64,000 bases of DNA, from the NCBI RefSeq assembly GCF_001637205.1, contig NZ_LVJH01000034.1, positions 32,911 to 96,910 of the forward strand. The letters run 5' to 3'. The first letter of the stretch is position 1; every line of letters begins with the position of its first letter. A program made the translations under genes and the position numbers. A model generated the notes under the pieces. That model was not told the origin of the DNA, searched no databases, and saw nothing but the letters and a program-made list of their open reading frames with translations. Positions 1 to 8,689 of this stretch are shown one piece after another. This stretch comes from Paenibacillus glacialis (GTDB lineage Bacteria > Bacillota > Bacilli > Paenibacillales > Paenibacillaceae).

Positions 1-630
1 TCTGTAGCACAGGATGACGTATTTGTTACTCAAATCGTTAAAGACTATCCTGAGTTGAAAGATAAAGAATATGAGATTACAACCATCAAGCGCATCGTAG
101 ACGGGGATACGTTCGAGACGGGTTCCGGTCAGAAGGTGCGATTGATTGGCGTTAATACGCCAGAAGTTTTTGGTGAAGTGCAATACTATGGTCAGGAAGC
201 AAGTGATTTCAGTAAGCAACGACTTAAGGGTCAGACGGTGTATCTATTTAAGGATGTAAGCGAGACGGATAAATACGATCGACTGTTACGATTTGTCTTT
301 ATTAAGGATGATCCGATCATGTTTAACGAAACGTTGATTGTGCAGGGTAATGCGAATACGATGTCTATTTCCCCTAACGTGTTATTTACGAAGAAGTTCT
401 CATCTCTGAAGCGTGAAGCGCAGTCCAAGCAAATTGGATTATGGGGCAAAGATGCAAATACAGCGATTGAGTCTTGTGCTAATCCCAAGATCAAAGGTAA
501 TATCAATTCTCGGAATGAAAAAATATATCATGTACCCGGTGGGGAACGGTATAACGAGACCAAAGCAGAGATGATGTTCTGCAGTGATCAGGAAGCGGTC
601 GCTTCAGGATTCAGAAAAGCAACTCGATAA
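1..630 (+). CDS. Thermonuclease-like (SNase) protein, 5' end outside window
   Basis: Staphylococcal-nuclease-fold phosphodiesterase, expected to cleave DNA or RNA at the cell surface. The frame is open from base 1, so the true start and any signal peptide lie upstream; the TTG at 55 is only an internal candidate. The core signatures are visible: IKRIVDGDTF, then VRLIGVNTPE carrying a family catalytic Arg, then the DKYDRLLRFVF stretch with another. A C-terminal module of about 40 residues (GNINSRNEKIYHVPGG, then a Cys and GFRKATR) follows, of the kind appended to many Bacillales thermonucleases and surface proteins. A hairpin terminator ends the gene. Family assignment is firm; cellular location is inference because the N-terminus is missing. 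Confidence 0.9.
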   Translation, partial: SVAQDDVFVTQIVKDYPELKDKEYEITTIKRIVDGDTFETGSGQKVRLIGVNTPEVFGEVQYYGQEASDFSKQRLKGQTVYLFKDVSETDKYDRLLRFVFIKDDPIMFNETLIVQGNANTMSISPNVLFTKKFSSLKREAQSKQIGLWGKDANTAIESCANPKIKGNINSRNEKIYHVPGGERYNETKAEMMFCSDQEAVASGFRKATR

Positions 631-646
631 TTAGTTATAATTTCAA

Positions 647-702
647 GAAGGTGTCATCTCTTTCGCAGAGTGTTCTGTGACTGAGATGGTACCTTCTTTT
701 TT
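647..702 (+). terminator. Rho-independent terminator after the thermonuclease gene
   Basis: Arms at 647-660 and 683-696 pair over about 14 bp with two interruptions and run into a T tract at 695-702. Confidence 0.8.
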
Positions 703-894
703 GCAAATATAAGAAAGTATAAGTTTTTACTTGATACACGAATACTGCCCTTAAAAGGGATAGCATAGCATTTTCTGCTTAGTGTGGCGTGATGATATGA
801 CGCGGATAAGGTAATTACTTACTAAATTATTATTTTTAGCCGAGAATATATAGTAAGATGTAAATATTTACAGATGCGCGTATGGGGGGAAGAC

Positions 895-3456
895 ATGAAG
901 GAGTTTAAAGATCGTCTATTTCACATTCAACATAGCCAGAACCAGTTGGCGAAAGAAGTTCAAACCTTAATCCATGAATATGAGTCGCACGATGTCATCC
1001 ATGAGAATGAACAACTTCAGGAGCAACATAAGGAGCAGAAGATTCGCTTAACAACGTTACAGAAGAAGATATCGCTTTTGGAAGAAGAGAACGTAAAGTT
1101 ACGGACTTCACTAACGGAGCAAATTCTTAATGAGAAATTGAATATTATCAACGTATCACGTGAGAAATTAGATACATATTTCGCGAGTAGTACAGAGGAG
1201 CACAGTAATCGACTGAGGGCTTTCGAGCTACAGACGAAGACGGCAGTTCATCGTCACTTCGAAAGAGCATCCAACCATTTGAAAGAAGAGAAGGAAGAGA
1301 TAGCGGTAAAACTTGCGGAAATCTCTAATGAGTTAAATCAGAAGATCATGCTTCACCGTGAGCGATTATTAGAAGATGAGCGGAGACTCCATCAACATAC
1401 TAGGACTGGGCTTGATCAGTTTGCTACAGAAGAAGTAACCGAAGAGGTTATGCAGAAGAGGATTAAGCAGAACCAATTTGAAATGAAAATCGGATTGAAT
1501 TGGTTGAATAAGGTCGCCATGTTGCTCATTATTTTAGCAGTAGGTGTTAGTTTTAAATATACCTATTCGACTTGGTTCAACGGCTACATGAAGGGTAGTG
1601 CCTTTTTCCTGCTAGGCATCATCATGCTTGTGGCTGGAGAATGGTTATTCCGTAAGCAGAAACAGACATTCGCGTTAGGTTTATTAGGTGGTGGTATTTC
1701 TGTATTGTATGGTTCCATCTTTTATAGTTACTTTTTGCTTGGCATTATTAATATGAATGTGGGTTTACTGTTATCTATTCTAGTGTCGTTAACGGCAGTG
1801 TTATTGGCCTTGAGGTATCATTCGAAGAGTATCATTTCACTGGGCCTTGTAGGTGGATACCTACCGCTATTCTCGTATATGTGGGCTTTTGGACTTGAGG
1901 GGAATTCGGTATATGTAGCCATGGGATATTTATTCCTACTAAACGCATCGATTCTACTTGTATCATTTAATAAGCGGTGGGTGATTGTGAATTACATCAG
2001 CTTCTTATTCAATGTTCCGTCTATGTTGGCGTTAGCGGGGTTATCTGATAGTGCCCCTATAAGTATGGTATATGTTGCGATTACTTTTACGATGTACCTT
2101 GGCATGACGTTAGGCTATCCCTTTAAGTATCAGTCTAAGTTATCGTGGTGGGATTTCACGTTACTTGCTTTAAATACATTCATTAGCTGTGTGACACTTT
2201 ATATTCTATTTCATGAGGCAGACTGGGAGGATTTCCAGGGACTATTGGCGTTGGTCTTCTGTCTAGTGTATATCGGTCTAGGCAGATTCCTTGAGAAGTT
2301 CATGCATCAAGAGAGACAGACAACGCTGTTATTCTACGCCACTTCGCTTACATTTGCGATACTCATGATTCCATTCCAGTTCGGTACGGAGTGGGTAGCG
2401 ATTGGATGGCTCGTCGAAGGTGTTCTTTTAACAATCTACGGAAGTCTTAATCGATTTAAGATGTTAGAGAAAGTTGGCTGGGGCATTCTAACGTTGTGTC
2501 TAGCGGCATTCTTATGGGTAGATCTGTTAACTAATTTATTTCTCTTTGGATATGATGATCCATACTATACTTTAAAATATAGCTTTATCACCGCAGGGAT
2601 GTTGTTGGTTACTTTATTTTACGCTATTCAGCAACATAAGCAGGTAGCGCAACTGTTTAGTCGCCCTTATGAATCTCAACTCGTTAGGATTTTTAAATAC
2701 GCTACTTTATTGAATGTGTGGTTTTATTTCATGTACGAGATGGGAGATCTCTATAACACGTGGGTACCAATAGACTTTAGCCATTTTGACTTCTATAAAA
2801 CGCTGCTTCTAGCTAGTGTGACTATAGCTCTCGCATACGGACTTTCCAAGGTTAAGGTACTGTTTGATCGAGTAGTGAAGTACTATGGGATGTTCCTATA
2901 CGGGGTCGGTTACCTTCTTTGTATCATGGTTACCTTAACTTCGCCAGCGCTACAGTCCGATTATACGTACAATTCGGCAACCGAATATATTGCATTAGGT
3001 ATATTAGTCGGATTTAATGTATTGGTGTTCTTCAGTATTCGTGATGTGTTGATCGCAGTTATTCGCCAGCAGTATAAGAGTATCGAGATATATCCGGTAG
3101 CTTTAGGGGTATATTTGCTCGGCATACTAACCTCATTCCTAGTCGTTCAATTCCAATTAGAAGAGATAGGTCTGATCTTCAGTTTGCTGTATTTACTACT
3201 GGCCATCGTATATATCGCGTTCGGATTCCGTTATAGATACGTGTACATTAGGCGCTTCGGATTAGGATTGACGCTCGCTGCGACAGGGAAATTAATATTG
3301 TATGATTTGAGTCTATTATCAACACTAAGCACGATTGTTGCTTATTTTACATTCGGAATTGTATTGCTTGGGATTTCCTATGGTTATCAGAAAGTATCGA
3401 GCAGATTGGGGGAGACCCATGCGAACGAAGGAGTTGAAGCAGATTCTAAGAGCTAG
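895..3456 (+). CDS. DUF2339-type polytopic membrane protein with N-terminal coiled coil
   Basis: Integral membrane protein of unknown function, about 853 residues. The ATG at 895 is preferred over the in-frame ATG at 874 because a G-rich Shine-Dalgarno (GGGGGGA, 884-890) lies just before it. Roughly the first 190 residues are charged, heptad-like coiled coil (many E, K, Q and L). From about residue 200 a long run of hydrophobic helices, on the order of twenty, reaches the C-terminus, with GLLGGGISVLYG and LVGGYLPL-like motifs typical of DUF2339. The gene overlaps the next by 38 bp, so the two are probably co-translated. A wall or envelope role is plausible but unproven. Confidence 0.75.
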   Translation: MKEFKDRLFHIQHSQNQLAKEVQTLIHEYESHDVIHENEQLQEQHKEQKIRLTTLQKKISLLEEENVKLRTSLTEQILNEKLNIINVSREKLDTYFASSTEEHSNRLRAFELQTKTAVHRHFERASNHLKEEKEEIAVKLAEISNELNQKIMLHRERLLEDERRLHQHTRTGLDQFATEEVTEEVMQKRIKQNQFEMKIGLNWLNKVAMLLIILAVGVSFKYTYSTWFNGYMKGSAFFLLGIIMLVAGEWLFRKQKQTFALGLLGGGISVLYGSIFYSYFLLGIINMNVGLLLSILVSLTAVLLALRYHSKSIISLGLVGGYLPLFSYMWAFGLEGNSVYVAMGYLFLLNASILLVSFNKRWVIVNYISFLFNVPSMLALAGLSDSAPISMVYVAITFTMYLGMTLGYPFKYQSKLSWWDFTLLALNTFISCVTLYILFHEADWEDFQGLLALVFCLVYIGLGRFLEKFMHQERQTTLLFYATSLTFAILMIPFQFGTEWVAIGWLVEGVLLTIYGSLNRFKMLEKVGWGILTLCLAAFLWVDLLTNLFLFGYDDPYYTLKYSFITAGMLLVTLFYAIQQHKQVAQLFSRPYESQLVRIFKYATLLNVWFYFMYEMGDLYNTWVPIDFSHFDFYKTLLLASVTIALAYGLSKVKVLFDRVVKYYGMFLYGVGYLLCIMVTLTSPALQSDYTYNSATEYIALGILVGFNVLVFFSIRDVLIAVIRQQYKSIEIYPVALGVYLLGILTSFLVVQFQLEEIGLIFSLLYLLLAIVYIAFGFRYRYVYIRRFGLGLTLAATGKLILYDLSLLSTLSTIVAYFTFGIVLLGISYGYQKVSSRLGETHANEGVEADSKS

Positions 3457-4711
3457 TCTGATTCTCGCGTTGGTGTGTGTGTTCTTGGGAAAAGACGTAT
3501 ATGCCTCGGGTGAACAAGATAAGCAGCAGGAATGGCGCTTCTCGAAGGCAATTGAATTGCAGGGTAGCGGTGCATATCATGCACTGTTTATAGACGAGGA
3601 AGTGTATGCTAGGGCAGATGAAGACTTACGTGACCTGCGAATTGTGGATCAGAAAGGGCAGTACGTCCCGTACTATATCGATAGCGGCTACGGGGAGGCA
3701 AAGGAACAGTCGAAGACGTATTCCTCTACGCTGATCCGTACAGCTTTGAAAGACGGTAATACGTTATTGGATTATAAGATCACGCCAGTGGCAGACAATG
3801 TGGACATTCAGGGGAACCTTCTAACAGTGGAGTTACCGAAAGAGGATTTTCTGAAGCACATTTTGGTTCAGGGCAGTTACGATGGCAACCAGTGGGAGCC
3901 CCTAGAACAGAATGGTCAGAGTGCTCAGAGTCTGTATCGAACAGATCAATTGGTGAAGGACAGTATTTCACTTGGTGAAGCTTATAAATTTGAGTATTAT
4001 CGGTTGATTGTACTGAACAATGTGGAGAAGCTGAAATTTCCAAGTTTACAATTGATTCATAATTCACAGGATTTCCAATGGCTAGATTACAAGAAGATTG
4101 GTAATCCATCATTTGAAGTAAAGCAGGAAGATAGGCATACACAAATTATTGTAGATAATGAGAGTCGTCTTCGAATTAATGAAGTGCTGCTACTTACGAA
4201 GGGTAGTAATTTCACAAGATCATATGAACTGTATGATGATCAGGGCGTAAGTATCGATACGGTGGGGGAACAAACTGTATATCGATTGGACTTTAAAGAA
4301 GTGCCAATCATGAACAATACGATCACAGTAGTGTCTCCGATTAGGAGTCCAAAATTCACGATACAAATTAATAATCTTGATGATGCGCCATTAGATATTA
4401 CGGGAGTTGCAATAGAGCATATCCTTGATAAGCTGGTGTTCGAGGCTAAAGGGCAAGGTCCATACAAGTTACTTTACGGGAATACCTCTGCTACTGGGCC
4501 CCAATATGATATTGTGAACTTCAAGAGTCATATTGAACAAGAGGATATTGCGCTTGGAAAGCTAAGTAAGCAAGTAACCTCACAAGTACCTGTAACTAAA
4601 GAAGATCCAGTGTGGTGGTTACAACAAAAAGTGTGGTTTAACGGGATTATTATTATCGTATCGATCCTTCTGATTCTCTTGTTGATTAAGAAGATGAAAC
4701 TGAAGCCATAA
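3419..4711 (+). CDS. DUF3999-type exported, membrane-anchored protein
   Basis: About 430 residues. The start at 3419 is placed behind a GGGGGAG Shine-Dalgarno (3408-3414) inside the end of the DUF2339 gene. An N-terminal hydrophobic segment with an A-S-G site resembles a signal sequence. The body is a beta-rich ectodomain (FSKAIELQGSGAYHALFIDE, DLRDLRIVDQKGQYVPYYI) characteristic of DUF3999. One transmembrane helix near the C-terminus is followed by a short KKMKLKP tail, so the bulk should face outward. The overlap with the DUF2339 gene suggests the two products form one membrane complex. Function unknown. Confidence 0.75.
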   Translation: MRTKELKQILRASLILALVCVFLGKDVYASGEQDKQQEWRFSKAIELQGSGAYHALFIDEEVYARADEDLRDLRIVDQKGQYVPYYIDSGYGEAKEQSKTYSSTLIRTALKDGNTLLDYKITPVADNVDIQGNLLTVELPKEDFLKHILVQGSYDGNQWEPLEQNGQSAQSLYRTDQLVKDSISLGEAYKFEYYRLIVLNNVEKLKFPSLQLIHNSQDFQWLDYKKIGNPSFEVKQEDRHTQIIVDNESRLRINEVLLLTKGSNFTRSYELYDDQGVSIDTVGEQTVYRLDFKEVPIMNNTITVVSPIRSPKFTIQINNLDDAPLDITGVAIEHILDKLVFEAKGQGPYKLLYGNTSATGPQYDIVNFKSHIEQEDIALGKLSKQVTSQVPVTKEDPVWWLQQKVWFNGIIIIVSILLILLLIKKMKLKP

Positions 4712-4737
4712 AGGGGATTAACCCTATTACAAATGGA

Positions 4738-4780
4738 GAGCTATTAACCGACTTCTTTATCGGTTGGTGGCTCTTTTTTT
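4738..4780 (+). terminator. Terminator after the DUF2339/DUF3999 pair
   Basis: 14-bp arms (4738-4751 and 4760-4773, with some G-U pairs) followed by seven T residues. Confidence 0.85.
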
Positions 4781-4848
4781 GTTCAAATGCACATAAAAAA
4801 AGGGTATGACGTCAATATAATTGATAGCGGGAAGGCTATATACTAACA

Positions 4849-4864
4849 ATGTAAACGTTATCAA
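4849..4864 (+). promoter_or_regulatory. cre box (CcpA catabolite-repression operator)
   Basis: ATGTAAACGTTATCAA matches all 16 positions of the Bacillus consensus WTGNAARCGNWWWCAW. It lies about 40 bp before the GntP-type permease start, where CcpA-HPr(Ser-P) would block transcription. Glucose repression of the glycerate operon is therefore inferred. A clear -35/-10 pair with normal spacing could not be assigned nearby. Confidence 0.8.
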
Positions 4865-4904
4865 AATGCTAACATTAATCATTCAACAAGAGGAGGCCCT
4901 CATC

Positions 4905-6200
4905 ATGGAAGGTTCAGTTATACACTGGGTCGGTGCCGTCATTGGTCTTGTATTAGCTATCGTATTGATTTTTAGAAAGCTTAATCCTGTGTACGCTCTC
5001 TTCGCGGGAGCTATTGCAGGTGGATTACTGGGTGGAGCTTCAATAGAACAAACCGTACAGATTATGATTGATGGAACAAGTAGTGTCATGGGAGCGGTAG
5101 TTAGGGTTTTGGCAGCCGGTGTACTTGCAGGTGTCCTCATTGATTCTGGCGCAGCCGAAAGAATTGCCGAGACCATCGTTGCGAAGCTTGGAGAGAAGAA
5201 AGCTCTCTTCGCCATTGCACTTGCGACTATGATTATTACAGCCGTAGGCGTGTTTATCACTGTTGCGATTATCATCGTGGCACCGATTGCATTATCCGTC
5301 GGCAAGAAGATTGGGCTATCTAAGACAGCGCTATTGCTAGCTTTAGTAGGTGGAGGGAAAGCAGGAAATATGATTTCTCCCAATCCCAATACGATTGCAG
5401 TAGCCAAGGGATTTGATGTGGATTTGGCTCAAGTGATGATCAATGGATTTATACCTGCCGTTGTAGGTTTAGCTGTTACCGTCATTATTGCTAAGATGCT
5501 CAGTAAAAAAGGTGCACTTGTCTCCGATACAGATCAAGCCGACGATACGGAAGATAAGAAAGACAAACCAAGTTTTGGCCGAGCAATGGTGGCTCCTATT
5601 GTAGCTATTGCCCTACTCGCGCTTAATCCTATTGGAAGTATTCTGAATATTGAAGTACTCAAAGCGATTAAGATTGACTCGTTAATTATATTACCCCTAG
5701 CAGGTATTATTGGTCTTCTTGCCATGGGTAAGATCAAGCATATTATTGCTTATACAACATCAGGCATTAATAAAATGACAGGGACCGCTATTCTATTAAT
5801 TGGAGCAGGGGCTATCGCTGGTATTATCTCTAAGTCGAACTTAAGTGCTGTAGTCGTGGATGCAATTGAGGTTATGGGCGTATCGGGGACGTTGCTTGCA
5901 CCTATTGCCGGTATACTGATGGGGGCTGCAACCGCATCAACTTCAACCGGTTCAATCGTAGCTGCCGGGTCGTTCGGTGGGGCGATTCTCAATATGGGGA
6001 TTCCGCCGCTTAATGCAGCGATCATGGTGCATACAGGTGCTACGGTCATCGATCACTTACCACACGGGAACTTCTTCCACGTCACAGCGGATGCTGCCAA
6101 AATGAATATTAAAGAACGCATGAAACTGATACCTTATGAAAGTCTTGTCGGTCTGAGTATGGCGATTGTGGCAACGATTATATACGGATTTCTACAATAG
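4905..6200 (+). CDS. GntP-family permease, probable glycerate (or gluconate) transporter
   Basis: Proton-coupled uptake permease of the gluconate/GntP family, about 431 residues and a dozen hydrophobic segments. The ATG at 4905 sits behind AGAGGAGG; the in-frame codons upstream lie in the cre-containing leader. Family signatures include ISPNPNTIAVAKGF in the first half and ATASTSTGSIVAAGSFGGAI plus VHTGATVIDHLPHGNFFH in the second. The next gene is a glycerate kinase followed by a CdaR-type regulator, so glycerate or a related sugar acid is the likelier substrate than gluconate. That substrate assignment is inference from context. Confidence 0.85.
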   Translation: MEGSVIHWVGAVIGLVLAIVLIFRKLNPVYALFAGAIAGGLLGGASIEQTVQIMIDGTSSVMGAVVRVLAAGVLAGVLIDSGAAERIAETIVAKLGEKKALFAIALATMIITAVGVFITVAIIIVAPIALSVGKKIGLSKTALLLALVGGGKAGNMISPNPNTIAVAKGFDVDLAQVMINGFIPAVVGLAVTVIIAKMLSKKGALVSDTDQADDTEDKKDKPSFGRAMVAPIVAIALLALNPIGSILNIEVLKAIKIDSLIILPLAGIIGLLAMGKIKHIIAYTTSGINKMTGTAILLIGAGAIAGIISKSNLSAVVVDAIEVMGVSGTLLAPIAGILMGAATASTSTGSIVAAGSFGGAILNMGIPPLNAAIMVHTGATVIDHLPHGNFFHVTADAAKMNIKERMKLIPYESLVGLSMAIVATIIYGFLQ

Positions 6201-6230
6201 ATAAATAAAGTAGATAGGTGGGGAAATGAT

Positions 6231-7385
6231 ATGAAGAAGGATCTTGTATTTGTATTAGCTCCGGACTCCTTTAAAGAAAGTATGACTGCAAAAGAAGTAT
6301 GCGAAGCCATGGAACGTGGCATCAAGAAGGTGGATTCATCTATTCGTTGTATTCACGTGCCTATGGCTGATGGTGGAGAAGGAACGATGCAATCTCTCGT
6401 AGATGCTACAGGCGGCGTGGTACATCCATTAAAAGTTAAAGGCCCCCTCGGTCATGAAGTCGATGCGTATTATGGCATTACAGGTGACAGGATGACAGGC
6501 GTCATTGAAATGGCGAGTGCTAGTGGTATTCAACTTGTAACACCTGAGGATAGGAACCCAATGGTTACGACGACATTTGGAACGGGACAATTAATTAAGG
6601 CTTGCCTAGATCATGGGGTTAACAAGTTATTGATTGGTATTGGTGGTAGTGCAACGAATGACGGCGGAGCAGGGGTAGTACAGGCGTTAGGTGGCAAGTT
6701 ATTGGATGACGCAGGACAGGAGCTTGGTTTCGGTGGTGGAGAACTAGGTAGATTGGCAAGTATTGATCTATCAGACTTCGATCCTCGTATTAAATATGTA
6801 CAGGTGGAGGTAGCGTGTGATGTAACCAATCCTCTATGTGGTCCGACGGGATCATCTCACGTATTCGGTCCGCAAAAAGGCGCGACGCCAGAGATGATTG
6901 AGCAGCTTGATCGGAACTTGAGTACTTATGCACGCATGATTCATGAGCAGTTAGGAATAGATATTTCAGACGTTCCTGGCGCTGGAGCTGCGGGTGGTCT
7001 GGGTGCCGGACTCATGGTATTCTTGAACGGTACGTTAAAAAGGGGTATTGATCTCGTCATCGATTATGTTGGATTAGAAGACATCATTAAGGATGCCGAT
7101 CTCGTATGGACGGGAGAGGGAAGCATTGATTCTCAGACCAGTTACGGTAAGACCCCACTGGGTGTAGCTATTGTAGCCAAGAAACATCATAAACCGGTCG
7201 TTGCGCTAGCAGGCCGGGTGGGCGATGGTGTTGAGAGTCTATATGACCAAGGGATTGATTCTATCTTTGGAATTGTAAAAGGAGCCGCAACCTTAGCGGA
7301 AGCCCTTGAACAAGGCAAGGAGAATGTCGAGAAGACGGCAGAGGGTATTACTAGACTTATGTATTCAACGAACGCTTTTAGCTAA
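6231..7385 (+). CDS. glxK: Glycerate kinase
   Basis: Phosphorylates D-glycerate with ATP (the GarK/GlxK family makes 2-phosphoglycerate), feeding lower glycolysis. The protein has 384 residues, the normal family length. Landmarks are the N-terminal LAPDSFKESMTAKEVCEAME, PMADGGEGT, IGIGGSATNDGGAGVVQALG and the late GAGAAGGLGAGLMVFL and WTGEGSIDSQTSYGKTP motifs. The ATG follows GGTGGGG. It lies 30 bp after the permease and is almost certainly co-transcribed with it under the cre box. A strong hairpin separates it from the regulator gene. Confidence 0.93.
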   Translation: MKKDLVFVLAPDSFKESMTAKEVCEAMERGIKKVDSSIRCIHVPMADGGEGTMQSLVDATGGVVHPLKVKGPLGHEVDAYYGITGDRMTGVIEMASASGIQLVTPEDRNPMVTTTFGTGQLIKACLDHGVNKLLIGIGGSATNDGGAGVVQALGGKLLDDAGQELGFGGGELGRLASIDLSDFDPRIKYVQVEVACDVTNPLCGPTGSSHVFGPQKGATPEMIEQLDRNLSTYARMIHEQLGIDISDVPGAGAAGGLGAGLMVFLNGTLKRGIDLVIDYVGLEDIIKDADLVWTGEGSIDSQTSYGKTPLGVAIVAKKHHKPVVALAGRVGDGVESLYDQGIDSIFGIVKGAATLAEALEQGKENVEKTAEGITRLMYSTNAFS

Positions 7386-7401
7386 AGGTTAATAAATAGA
7401 G

Positions 7402-7441
7402 AAACAAAGACGTAACCTAACGGGGGGTTACGTCTTTGTTT
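7402..7441. terminator. 16-bp perfect hairpin between glxK and cdaR
   Basis: Perfect arms at 7402-7417 and 7426-7441 with an 8-nt loop. The left arm is A-rich and the right arm ends in TTTGTTT, so it can terminate glxK transcription and limit read-through into cdaR. Confidence 0.7.
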
Positions 7442-7520
7442 ATACATATCGGGGATCTACAACATAATCAACGTGCAGAAAATAGACGGACTGAGACACA
7501 ACAAGTAAAGGAGCAACTAT

Positions 7521-8549
7521 ATGAAGTTATCTCAAACCATGGCACAGCAAATCGTGAAAGAAATGATGAACGTGATCTCATACAATATCAATGTCATGGA
7601 CGAGAACGGAATGATCATAGGCAGTGGAGACCCGATACGGATTGGTACAATTCATAAAGGTGCGCAGAAAGCGATCGCAGATAGGAACATTTATGAAGTG
7701 TACGAGGATGGAGAAGGGATGAAACCTGGGGTTAATGAGCCTATCGTGATGAATAATGAGATTATTGGTGTCGTAGGAATCACCGGGCATCCTGACGAGG
7801 TACGACCATTTAGCCAATTATTAAAGGTCACAGTAGCTTTGCTCATCGAGCAAGAGAGATCTATAAGACGAGTAGAAGACAAAAGAATAAATAAGGCTAA
7901 ATTCTATCATGAGTTATCGTACCGTCAAGCGCCTTATGATCGCGAATTTGTCGATAGAGCTAGAGGTTATGGACTTGACCTGAGTAAGAATACGCGTGTA
8001 ATCTTACTGCAAGGAAAGATACATGGTAAAGGTATAAGAGTTGCATTAGAACATGAGCCATTTTGGAACTTGGAAGATGATAAGACAGTATTTTATGTAA
8101 CGGATACACACAAGTATACGCAACTTATGGAAAAGCTTCTGACGATAGAGCCGACTGTGAAAATCGGCGTCGGTCAGGAGGAAACACTCGCATCCCGTTC
8201 GCTAGAGCAAGCTAATGGTGCGCTAGAAATAGGGAGTAAAATCAACCCTAATCAATTGATAAATGTTTATGATGACTTACAATTCCTAATCCTATTGTCA
8301 CAGTTTACAAGTCGTCTTGGAGTGGATCACTATTCCGTATTAGAGAAGTCAGGAGACAAGTTAGGATTAATTGAGACGTTACAGGCCTATATTGCTGAGG
8401 ATGGGGATCATAACCAGACCGTAGCAAGTTTAAATATTCACCGAAATACGCTGAACTATCGATTGAATCGGATTAAACAATTAACGGGTAAGGACCCAAG
8501 GGCCTTCCTCGACTTATTTGAACTACTTTGTGGTTTAATATGGAGGTAA
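7521..8549 (+). CDS. cdaR: CdaR-type sugar-diacid regulator
   Basis: Transcription factor of 342 residues. The N-terminal half is a diacid-recognition domain (NINVMDENGMIIGSGDP, then the conserved GVNEPIVMNNEIIGVVGITG). A GGDEF-like middle follows, and the C-terminus carries a PucR-type helix-turn-helix (NQTVASLNIHRNTLNYRLNRI). The start follows AAAGGAG. CdaR proteins activate glycerate, glucarate and galactarate genes in response to the sugar acid, so this is the expected local activator of the permease-kinase pair. The ligand is inferred. Confidence 0.9.
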   Translation: MKLSQTMAQQIVKEMMNVISYNINVMDENGMIIGSGDPIRIGTIHKGAQKAIADRNIYEVYEDGEGMKPGVNEPIVMNNEIIGVVGITGHPDEVRPFSQLLKVTVALLIEQERSIRRVEDKRINKAKFYHELSYRQAPYDREFVDRARGYGLDLSKNTRVILLQGKIHGKGIRVALEHEPFWNLEDDKTVFYVTDTHKYTQLMEKLLTIEPTVKIGVGQEETLASRSLEQANGALEIGSKINPNQLINVYDDLQFLILLSQFTSRLGVDHYSVLEKSGDKLGLIETLQAYIAEDGDHNQTVASLNIHRNTLNYRLNRIKQLTGKDPRAFLDLFELLCGLIWR

Positions 8550-8689
8550 TTTATTGAATTTAGAATAAAATAAACATTAATGTAAAAAATAATGAAATAT
8601 TTGTCGTATACGTATAGCACCGTTGTTTAGTATAATACGTGGATTCACCTAGAATTATTTAGGCTACAGGACATCATGGGGAGGAAATC

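Noticed and set aside
231..506. Minus-strand frame inside the thermonuclease gene
   Set aside because: Fully within a conserved CDS, no ribosome site and no family signal; a shadow frame. The same applies to most opposite-strand frames in the window.
4821..4844. TTGATA and TATACT as a promoter for the GntP operon
   Set aside because: The spacer would be only 12 bp, too short for a sigma-A promoter.
7436..7657. Plus-strand frame overlapping the start of cdaR
   Set aside because: Repeats the cdaR region in another frame, begins within the hairpin and has no ribosome site.
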